Of a DNA stretch of 5,938 nucleotides, positions 1 through 5,125 are shown piece by piece (the first letter of the stretch is position 1; every line of letters starts with the position of its first letter). The notes beneath the pieces are model-generated. The model was given only the letters and a program-made list of their open reading frames with translations, made no database searches and was not told the origin of the DNA. Position numbers and translations under genes: made by a program. Origin of the DNA: JBDIBB01 sp039812685 (lineage in GTDB: Bacteria > Acidobacteriota > Vicinamibacteria > Vicinamibacterales > JAFNAJ01); assembly GCA_039812685.1 (NCBI GenBank), contig JBDIBB010000208.1:1-5938 (forward strand). The letters run 5' to 3'.

Positions 1-25
1 GGCCGGGGGCGCGTGGCCCCCGGCC
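1..25 (-). terminator. Candidate terminator hairpin for the secreted proline-rich protein gene
   Basis: Positions 1-10 (GGCCGGGGGC) and 16-25 (GCCCCCGGCC) are exact reverse complements around a 5-nt loop. This gives a 10-bp, all-GC stem 26 nt beyond the stop of the minus-strand gene at 52-1455, where an intrinsic terminator is expected. The U-tract that would complete it would lie left of position 1, outside the window, and the stem itself may continue past the edge. The hairpin is seen directly; its role as a terminator is inferred from position. Confidence 0.5.
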
Positions 26-51
26 GCGGTCTCAGCAGGGTGCGGGCGCGG

Positions 52-1455
52 CTAGCGGAAGATGAACCGCACGCCACCCCAGAACTGATAGTTGTTGTCG
101 ATCGAGTCGAGCTTGTTCAGGAACAGGCGGCCCTCCCCCACGAAGAAGAGCTTGCCGGCGCCGGTCTCGGTGATCTGGCGGCCGAAATTCAGCAGCCAGG
201 TCGGCGACACGTTGTCCCCGTCGAAGAGATCCCAGACGCCAACGCCCGTGCCGATGAACGCCTTCTCGTCGGCGAACCAGTAGTCGGCGGCCACCTCGGC
301 GAACGCCGCGGTGCGCTTGCTCTCGTCGAAGTTGATCGACACGCCGCCGCCGGGGCTGATGCGCCAGTTCTCGCCCACCTTGAACACCGGGCCGAACTTC
401 AGGCCGAGCGTCGGGTCGCAGAAGCCGCCGAGCACCGTGTCGACGCCGTTGACCTCGCCTTCCTGCTCGGTGCGCTGCTTGCCGGGCGCGCCCTGGACGA
501 ACCAGCCCACGCGATCCTCGATCACGTCGCGGTCGACCAGCACCGTGGCCTGGCAGGTGGAGGATGGCGCGTCGGGCTTCTCGGCCGTGGCCGACGTCCG
601 GATGGTGTAGGTGCCCTGGGCCGGGCGCCGCACCAGCACCGTGACCGGCGCGAACGGCGCGGTCAGCGTCATCGACGTCTGCGACTGGCCGTTGGACTCG
701 AAACCGATCACGCTGCCCGTGGGTCCGAGCAGTTCGATCCGCAGCGTACGGGCCGGCGATCCGCCCGAGAGGCTGCCAGACCCGTTGATCGTGATCGCCG
801 TCCCGCCGCGCGCCTGCGCCGCCGTGGCGGTCACCGCGCAGGAAGCGGGCGCCGGGGGCGGGGGCGGGGGCGGAGGTGGCGGCGGAGGCGGGGGTGGTGG
901 CGGAGGCGGCGGCGGAGGCGGCGGCGGGGCCGGCTTGTCCTCCGTCTTCCACAACGTCAGGTTGCCGCAGTCCTCCGGCATGAGGAAGGTGTAAATCACC
1001 CCGTTGTCCTCGAATGAGAACTGGTACGCCCTGAACGGCTGGCGGCCCGCCCACCGGATGTTCCGGATGATGGTCGGCCGGCCGCCGCGGCGCAGCGCCA
1101 TCCACTTCATCTCGGTGCCCACCGGCACCTGCACATCGCTGACCGCACCGCTCTCCATCGCCTGGAGGATCTGCGGCGTGATGGCGGTGAGGCCGGCCTC
1201 GTCGATCACCCGGCTGAGATCGCGCTGGATGTTCTTGCGGCCGGCAAAACGCTTGAGCTGATCGGTGGTGCGGATCGGCGCCGAGAACCGGGTGGTGCCG
1301 CCGAGACGCCGCACGTTCTTCACGCCCGAGTCGTCGGCGGCGGCAGGGCGCGCGGGCCGGCGCGCCTGGGCACCGACATCGGCCGGGCCGACGAGCAGCA
1401 CGCCCAGTGACAGCGCCACGACCGCCATGCACTGCTGAACGAACCGTTTCTTCAC
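52..1455 (-). CDS. Secreted protein with 25-proline linker and barrel-like C-terminus, function unknown
   Basis: A 467-residue exported protein that I cannot assign to a named function. It starts at GTG (1455-1453), with the ribosome-binding site AGAGGAG six nt upstream, and ends at TAG (54-52). Residues 1-31 form a signal peptide: a basic MKKR start, a hydrophobic stretch at about 10-23, and a likely signal peptidase I site after GAQA. Residues 45-170 form an N-terminal domain containing FSAPIRTTDQLKRF, LRRGGRPTIIRNIRWAGRQPF and a Cys at 163. Residues 177-201 are 25 consecutive prolines. Residues 205-305 look like an Ig-like beta domain, with Cys206 and Cys301 placed for a possible disulfide. 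Residues 315-467 are rich in alternating glycine, aromatic and hydrophobic residues and end in GGVRFIFR, resembling the last strand of an outer-membrane beta-barrel. The Pro-rich run may work as a stiff spacer in the periplasm. Export is well supported; outer-membrane insertion is an inference. It is transcribed divergently from the transhydrogenase gene. Confidence 0.85.
   Translation of the reverse strand: MKKRFVQQCMAVVALSLGVLLVGPADVGAQARRPARPAAADDSGVKNVRRLGGTTRFSAPIRTTDQLKRFAGRKNIQRDLSRVIDEAGLTAITPQILQAMESGAVSDVQVPVGTEMKWMALRRGGRPTIIRNIRWAGRQPFRAYQFSFEDNGVIYTFLMPEDCGNLTLWKTEDKPAPPPPPPPPPPPPPPPPPPPPPPPPPAPASCAVTATAAQARGGTAITINGSGSLSGGSPARTLRIELLGPTGSVIGFESNGQSQTSMTLTAPFAPVTVLVRRPAQGTYTIRTSATAEKPDAPSSTCQATVLVDRDVIEDRVGWFVQGAPGKQRTEQEGEVNGVDTVLGGFCDPTLGLKFGPVFKVGENWRISPGGGVSINFDESKRTAAFAEVAADYWFADEKAFIGTGVGVWDLFDGDNVSPTWLLNFGRQITETGAGKLFFVGEGRLFLNKLDSIDNNYQFWGGVRFIFR
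847..870 (+). other. G-quadruplex-type motif inside the polyproline-coding DNA
   Basis: The plus strand has four G-tracts at 847-849, 854-858, 860-864 and 866-870, separated by loops of 4, 1 and 1 nt. This meets the usual pattern of four runs of at least three G with loops of one to seven. The G-rich strand is the template strand of the minus-strand gene. The motif is a by-product of CCC and CCG proline codons; whether it folds or affects transcription is unknown. Confidence 0.55.
853..927 (-). repeat. Run of 25 proline codons (polyproline linker)
   Basis: In the frame of the secreted protein, every codon from 927 down to 853 encodes proline (residues 177-201). The run is flanked by PA before and APA after. 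The codons are a mix of CCG, CCC, CCT and CCA, so this is not a pure trinucleotide microsatellite, but its CCG-rich core could change length in frame by slippage. It separates the N-terminal domain from the Ig-like region. Confidence 0.95.
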
Positions 1456-1461
1456 GGTGAA

Positions 1462-1468
1462 CTCCTCT
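1462..1468 (-). promoter_or_regulatory. Ribosome-binding site AGAGGAG fixing the GTG start
   Basis: The minus strand reads AGAGGAG, then six nt (TTCACC), then GTG. It is a strong Shine-Dalgarno match at good spacing. It selects the GTG at 1455 as the start, in agreement with the signal peptide that begins there. Confidence 0.8.
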
Positions 1469-1479
1469 GTGGCGCAGGG

Positions 1480-1489
1480 ACACGCGTGT
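1480..1489. promoter_or_regulatory. Perfect palindrome ACACGCGTGT in the presumed 5' leader
   Basis: A 10-bp perfect palindrome lies between the candidate -10 box (1505-1510) and the ribosome-binding site of the secreted-protein gene. Its position just downstream of a likely transcription start would suit an operator. A palindrome this short can also occur by chance in GC-rich DNA, so the role is only a suggestion. Confidence 0.2.
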
Positions 1490-1504
1490 GACCCCGCACG
1501 GTTG

Positions 1505-1510
1505 TTTATA
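1505..1510 (-). promoter_or_regulatory. Candidate -10 box TATAAA for the secreted-protein gene
   Basis: Read on the minus strand, 1510-1505 is TATAAA, five of six matches to the sigma-70 -10 consensus, in an AT-rich patch that stands out from its surroundings. It would place the start of transcription near 1498, leaving a leader of roughly 40 nt. No good -35 box is seen 16-18 nt upstream; the region is GC-rich. The promoter may therefore need an activator or another sigma factor. Confidence 0.45.
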
Positions 1511-1518
1511 CCTCAATT

Positions 1519-1529
1519 CGGCTCAGCCG
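1519..1529. promoter_or_regulatory. Palindrome CGGCTcAGCCG at the -35 region
   Basis: Five-bp arms around a single C lie just upstream of the TATAAA box, overlapping the area where a -35 element should be. Arms ATTCGG at 1516-1521 and CCGAAT at 1537-1542 form a second inverted pair around it. Together they could mark a regulator-binding site that controls the minus-strand promoter. This is inferred from position only. Confidence 0.2.
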
Positions 1530-1569
1530 GGGCACACCGAATCGGGCCGGAACCGCGTCGGGCGGGCCC

Positions 1570-1586
1570 GGCCGGCCTCGCCGGCC
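1570..1586. other. Short GC hairpin in the divergent intergenic region
   Basis: GGCCGGC (1570-1576) and GCCGGCC (1580-1586) are perfect inverted repeats around a 3-nt CTC loop. The hairpin lies between the two divergent candidate promoters. It has no T-run on either side, so it does not look like an intrinsic terminator. It may simply reflect the high GC content. Confidence 0.25.
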
Positions 1587-1640
1587 ACCTTCGGCGGCGC
1601 GCGGCCGGGGCGGAACGGTGGCCGGAATGCCGCCCGCTAG

Positions 1641-1649
1641 TGCTAGCAT
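1641..1649 (+). promoter_or_regulatory. Candidate extended -10 box TGCTAGCAT for the transhydrogenase operon
   Basis: TGcTAGCAT fits the extended -10 pattern TGn followed by a hexamer with four of six matches to TATAAT. It overlaps the palindrome GCTAGTGCTAGC at 1636-1647. It would start transcription near 1656, leaving a leader of roughly 45 nt before the ATG at 1702. No convincing -35 box is seen at 1621-1626, which is tolerable for an extended -10 promoter. If correct, it excludes the in-frame starts at 1618 and 1648. Confidence 0.35.
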
Positions 1650-1701
1650 GCGCCCGACCATTTCGTGGCGCGCGGCAACGCGCCCGTCCGAGGCCCGGTT
1701 C

Positions 1702-3483
1702 ATGGACATCTTCTCCAACCTGTTCGTCTTCGTGCTGGCCACGTTCCTTGGGCTCGACGTGATCCGCCGGGTGTCGCCACTGCTGCACACCCCGCTGATG
1801 TCGCTGACCAACGCCATCTCGGCCATCAGCCTCGTGGGCGCCCTCCTGGTGCTCGGCGAGCGGCACGGCGCGGCCGAGAACCCGCTCATCGTGGCGATGG
1901 CCACGCTGGCCGTCGCCGCCGCGATGACCAACGTCGTGTCGGGCTACCTCATCACCGACCGCATGCTGAAGATGTTCAAGCGGCGCGAGCCATCGCCGGC
2001 CGCGGCGGCGGTCCTCGTCCCGATCGGCATGCTGGCGGTCACGCTGCCCGGCGCCACCGGCGCCGCCGACGGATTGGTCCCGCCCTTCACGCAGGCGAGC
2101 TACCTGATCGCGACGGGCCTCTTCGTCATGTCGCTCAAGTGGCTCAGCGCGCCCACCACCGCGCGGCGCGGCGTGATCGCGGGCGAGGCCGGCATGGCGC
2201 TGGCCGTGCTCGGCACGCTGATCCAGCCCCAGATCCAGAGCTACCAGTGGATCGTCGTCGGCATGGTCGTCGGCACGGTCGCCGGCCTGCCGCTCGCGCT
2301 GCTGATGCCGATGACCGCGGTGCCCCAGCGAACCGCGCTCAGCCACAGCTTCGGCGGCCTGGCCGTCGGCCTGATCGGCACCTGCAAGTACCTGCTGGCG
2401 ATGGAGGCCGGCGGCCTCGCCACCGGCGCGATCGACCACTTCCGCATGGGCGTGATCGGCTTCGAGGTGCTGCTGGGCTCGCTCACCTTCACCGGCTCGC
2501 TGATGGCCTTCGGCAAGCTGCAGGAGGTGCTGCCGCAGCGTCCGATCGTGTACCGCGGCCAGAACGTGATGAACATCGGGATGCTGGTGACGGCCGCGCT
2601 GCTCGGCGTCTACGTGACCGCACAGCCCGTGCCCGGCACCGAGTGGGCCTACTTCGGCATCGTCGCCCTCGCCCTGGTCTTCGGCGTGTCGCTGATCATC
2701 CCGATCGGCGGCGCCGACATGCCCACCGTCATCTCCCTCCTGAACTCCTATGCCGGCCTGGCGGCCTCGGCCATGGGCTTCGTGCTCGACAACAAGATGC
2801 TGATCGTGGCGGGCGCGCTCGACGGCAGCTCGGGCCTGATCCTCTCGATCATCATGTGCAAGGCGATGAACCGTTCGTTTGCCAACGTGCTGTTCGGCGC
2901 CTTCGGCCAGGTGCAGGCGGGCGCCGCCGTGGCGGGCGAGCAGCGCACCGTGCGCAGCGCGTCACCCGAGGAGGCGGCCTCGATCCTCACCTCGGCCGGT
3001 TCGGTCGTGATCGTCCCCGGCTACGGCATGGCGGTGGCGCAGGCGCAGCACAAGGTGCGGGAGCTCTACGACATGCTCACGCGGAAGGGCGTGGACGTGA
3101 AGTTCGCCGTCCACCCGGTGGCCGGACGCATGCCGGGCCACATGAACGTCCTGCTGGCCGAAGCCGACATCCCCTACGATCGCCTCGTGGAGATGGACGA
3201 CATCAACGGCGAGTTCCCGCAGACCGACGTCGCGCTGGTGATCGGCGCCAACGACGTCACCAACCCGGCCGCGCGCAACGACCGCACGAGCCCGATCTAC
3301 GGCATGCCGATCCTCGACGTGGACCGCGCGCGCACGGTGATGGTCATCAAGCGCAGCATGAGCTCGGGCTTCGCGGGCATCGACAACGAGCTCTACTTCA
3401 TGGATCGCACGCTCATGCTCTTCGGCGACGCCAAGGGCTTCGTCTCGGAAATCGTCAAGGAGGCCGCGAGCGGCGGCCATTGA
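1702..3483 (+). CDS. pntB: Proton-translocating NAD(P) transhydrogenase, PntAB-PntB fusion
   Basis: This inner-membrane polypeptide carries domains II and III of Re/Si-specific transhydrogenase, which couples proton entry to hydride transfer from NADH to NADP+. The ATG at 1702 gives 593 residues and has GAGG at 1690-1693, eight nt upstream. Residues 1-95 match PntAB: three helices at about 3-22, 32-52 and 61-88, with LLHTPLMSLTNAISAI and TNVVSGYLITDRMLKMFK. Residues 99-117 form an extra hydrophobic segment at the junction. Residues 133-389 match the nine helices of PntB, with His215 (SHSF), Asp339 (IGGADMP) and Asn348 (LLNSY) at positions corresponding to the E. coli proton-path residues His91, Asp213 and Asn222. 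Residues 411-593 are the NADP(H)-binding domain III: GYGMAVAQAQ at 440-449, HPVAGRMPGHMN at 471-482, GANDVTNPAA at 515-524 and KRSM at 550-553. PntB alone is about 460-480 residues, so the size also shows the fusion. The NAD-binding domain I (PntAA) is not adjacent. No inactivating change is seen. Confidence 0.93.
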   Translation: MDIFSNLFVFVLATFLGLDVIRRVSPLLHTPLMSLTNAISAISLVGALLVLGERHGAAENPLIVAMATLAVAAAMTNVVSGYLITDRMLKMFKRREPSPAAAAVLVPIGMLAVTLPGATGAADGLVPPFTQASYLIATGLFVMSLKWLSAPTTARRGVIAGEAGMALAVLGTLIQPQIQSYQWIVVGMVVGTVAGLPLALLMPMTAVPQRTALSHSFGGLAVGLIGTCKYLLAMEAGGLATGAIDHFRMGVIGFEVLLGSLTFTGSLMAFGKLQEVLPQRPIVYRGQNVMNIGMLVTAALLGVYVTAQPVPGTEWAYFGIVALALVFGVSLIIPIGGADMPTVISLLNSYAGLAASAMGFVLDNKMLIVAGALDGSSGLILSIIMCKAMNRSFANVLFGAFGQVQAGAAVAGEQRTVRSASPEEAASILTSAGSVVIVPGYGMAVAQAQHKVRELYDMLTRKGVDVKFAVHPVAGRMPGHMNVLLAEADIPYDRLVEMDDINGEFPQTDVALVIGANDVTNPAARNDRTSPIYGMPILDVDRARTVMVIKRSMSSGFAGIDNELYFMDRTLMLFGDAKGFVSEIVKEAASGGH

Positions 3484-3496
3484 TCCGGCGCGCATC

Positions 3497-3826
3497 ATGC
3501 CCGCCATCGACGACCGACGCCGCCTCCTCTCCGCGCTGGCCCTGGCGCTCGTGCTGGCCGCCGCGGCGGGCCACCTCGCCGTGAGCCAGAGCGAGACACT
3601 GCCCGCGGTCGTGATCGTCCTGCTCGGCGGCTCGCTCGTGGGCGGCATCCTGCCCCACCGCTGGTGGCTGGGCGCCATCGTCGGCCTCGGCGTTCCAGCC
3701 ACGGCGCTGGGGACACGCCCGCCGCCGGAGGTCATCGCCAACCTCGCGACGTGGATCGCGCCAGCCGTCGCTCTGGCCGCGGCCGGACTGGGCGTCACCC
3801 TGGCGCGGCACCTGCGCGAACCCTGA
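3497..3826 (+). CDS. Small hydrophobic membrane protein, function unknown
   Basis: A 109-residue protein that I do not recognise. A basic N-terminus (DDRRR) is followed by about three hydrophobic helices at residues 9-28, 36-68 (broken by the motif LPHRWWLG at about 52-59) and 83-104. The tail RHLREP is probably cytoplasmic. The ATG at 3497 lies 13 nt after the transhydrogenase stop and has no clear Shine-Dalgarno sequence, so translation may be coupled to the upstream gene. Same strand and tight spacing suggest co-transcription with the transhydrogenase and the methyltransferase. It could be an accessory membrane protein, but nothing in the sequence shows a partner. It is probably a real gene: the hydrophobic segments are coherent and it fills the gap exactly. 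Confidence 0.7.
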   Translation: MPAIDDRRRLLSALALALVLAAAAGHLAVSQSETLPAVVIVLLGGSLVGGILPHRWWLGAIVGLGVPATALGTRPPPEVIANLATWIAPAVALAAAGLGVTLARHLREP

Positions 3827-3853
3827 CACCCAGCGCCAGCCTGCGTCACCCCG

Positions 3854-5074
3854 ATGCGACCCGCCCTGCTCGACCTGCTCCGGTGCCCGTTCTGCGGCGG
3901 CGCGCTGTCGGCCGGCCACCACCCGCCAGATCCCATCGAGCACGCGGTGCTCTCGTGCGCCTGTGGCGCCTACCCGGTGGTGCGCGGCGTGCCCGTGCTC
4001 AGGATCGGAGACGAGGTGACCGCCGCCATCCACGCCATCGAACGCGACGATCTCCTGGAGGCCGGCCGCGCGGTGCTCGACCTGCCTGCGGCACGCCATC
4101 CGGCGTTCGAGGCCGCGCTCGGCCCCGGCCCGAACACGTTCGCCGACGCGGTGCGCCAGGTGCTCCCCGACGGCGAGGGCGACTACTGCGCGCTGCGCTT
4201 CGGCGACCCGACCTTCGTCGCGGCCGACGCGGTGGTGCGCGCCATCGCGCGACGCGTGCCCGAGGCGACAGGCCCGCTGCTGGACGTCTGCGGCGGCTGC
4301 GGCCACCTGACCTGGACGCTCACGCAAGTGGCGGCCGAACGCGGCTGGCCGGACCCCGTGCTGATCGATGCGTCGTTCTGGCGCCTGCTGTTCGCACACC
4401 GCTTCCTCGTGCCTGACGCCGATCTCGTCTGCGCCGACGTCAACCAGCCGCTCCCGCTCGCCTCGGCGGCCGTGACGCTCGCCGTCTGCAACGACGCCGC
4501 GCACTACGTGTGGAGCAAGCGGACGCTCTCCACCGACATGCTGCGGGTGGCCGGCCCGAAGGGCTGGGTCGCCTGGACGCACGTGCACGCCGCGCCGGAC
4601 GCCAACCGCACGGCCGGTCACACGCTCACGCCCGCGCACTACGGCTCGCTGTTTGGCAGGCGCACCGTGCTGGCCGCGGCCGACCACGCCGTCGTGCAGG
4701 CGGTGATGGCGGGCTACGCGCTGCCGTGGGAAGCGCCCGAGGCGCCCGGTGTGGCGGGCGCCGGCGCGCTTTCGCTGGTGGCGGTCCCGCGCGGCGGCGA
4801 TCTGATGCTGCCGCCGCACCAGCCGGCCCTCGAGCGCGGGCCCGTGGTCCGCAACCCCTGTTACGCGGAGCGTCGCGACGGCGATCGGGTGATCTGGGAG
4901 ATCGCGCTGCCATCGCCCGAGTACGAGGCCGAGTTCGGCGCGCTGCGCGAGTACCTGCCCGCGCGCCTCGAGTGGCCGGCGGCGGAGGTGGCCGACCTCG
5001 CGTCGCTCGCGCGGGCCCACCCGGACCTGCTGCTGCGGCGCGTCCTGCTGCAGGTACCCGACCACTACCTGTGA
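3854..5074 (+). CDS. Trm112-like zinc-ribbon / class I SAM-dependent methyltransferase protein
   Basis: A 406-residue cytoplasmic protein. Residues 1-51 resemble the Trm112-like family: LLDLLRCPFCGG, with Cys11 and Cys14, then SCACGAYPVVRGVPVLR with Cys35 and Cys37. These four cysteines could bind one zinc. A Rossmann-like methyltransferase core follows at about 105-245. SAM motif I is LLDVCGGCGHL at 142-152, an acidic residue (Asp172 in LIDASFW) fits the end of strand 2, ADVNQPLPL lies at 194-202, and LAVCNDAAHYV at 209-219 fits strand 4. Residues 325-406 form a further region (NPCY, PSPEYEAEF, EYLPARLEWP) that I cannot name. The start is set by the family pattern, in which the zinc ribbon opens the protein; no good Shine-Dalgarno site is seen. 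The substrate is unknown. Similar zinc-ribbon methyltransferases act on tRNA, small molecules or sugars, and the neighbours do not decide between these. It lies 27 nt after the small membrane protein gene, probably in one operon. Confidence 0.8.
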   Translation: MRPALLDLLRCPFCGGALSAGHHPPDPIEHAVLSCACGAYPVVRGVPVLRIGDEVTAAIHAIERDDLLEAGRAVLDLPAARHPAFEAALGPGPNTFADAVRQVLPDGEGDYCALRFGDPTFVAADAVVRAIARRVPEATGPLLDVCGGCGHLTWTLTQVAAERGWPDPVLIDASFWRLLFAHRFLVPDADLVCADVNQPLPLASAAVTLAVCNDAAHYVWSKRTLSTDMLRVAGPKGWVAWTHVHAAPDANRTAGHTLTPAHYGSLFGRRTVLAAADHAVVQAVMAGYALPWEAPEAPGVAGAGALSLVAVPRGGDLMLPPHQPALERGPVVRNPCYAERRDGDRVIWEIALPSPEYEAEFGALREYLPARLEWPAAEVADLASLARAHPDLLLRRVLLQVPDHYL

Positions 5075-5080
5075 CCGCGG

Positions 5081-5099
5081 GCCGGAGCCACGATCCGGC
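5081..5099. terminator. Small hairpin in the convergent gap
   Basis: GCCGGA (5081-5086) and TCCGGC (5094-5099) pair around a 7-nt loop, between the methyltransferase stop at 5074 and the stop of the convergent gene at 5126. The site is right for a shared terminator, but the stem is only six bp and there is no T-run on either strand. It is therefore a weak candidate. Confidence 0.25.
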
Positions 5100-5125
5100 A
5101 GGCTCGCGGCTGCGCCCGACAGGCG

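Noticed and set aside
13..1017. Plus-strand frames with Gly- or Arg-rich runs opposite the polyproline segment
   Set aside because: They are the antisense readings of the proline codons, with no start context or domain.
32..1516. A 494-residue open frame on the minus strand overlapping the secreted protein
   Set aside because: It is Arg-, Gly- and Ala-rich with no recognisable motifs, a typical out-of-frame reading in GC-rich DNA. The other frame has a signal peptide, a ribosome-binding site and coherent domains.
1570..1586. The intergenic hairpin as an intrinsic terminator or riboswitch
   Set aside because: It has no T-run and no conserved RNA architecture that I can recognise, and it sits between two outward-facing promoters where no transcript needs to end.
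1618..1701. Longer N-terminus for the transhydrogenase, starting at GTG 1618 or ATG 1648
   Set aside because: The 28 extra residues are not hydrophobic, do not resemble PntAB and have no ribosome-binding site. The ATG at 1702 has GAGG at good spacing and begins exactly where PntAB similarity begins.
1513..2439. Minus-strand frames opposite the transhydrogenase
   Set aside because: They have no recognisable motifs and are rich in His, Arg, Gln and Gly, as expected for antisense of a GC-rich membrane-protein gene.
1665..3584. A 639-residue plus-strand frame overlapping the transhydrogenase
   Set aside because: It is a shifted reading rich in Arg, His and Pro. The transhydrogenase frame carries the complete set of family motifs.
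3664..4416. A 250-residue plus-strand frame bridging the small membrane protein and the methyltransferase
   Set aside because: It is a shifted Arg-rich frame that crosses two better-supported genes and has no domain of its own.
3455..5065. A 536-residue open frame on the minus strand opposite the small membrane protein and methyltransferase genes
   Set aside because: Its composition is dominated by Arg, Gly, His and Val with no motif, and it lies opposite two frames with clear features. Long antisense frames are expected at this GC content.
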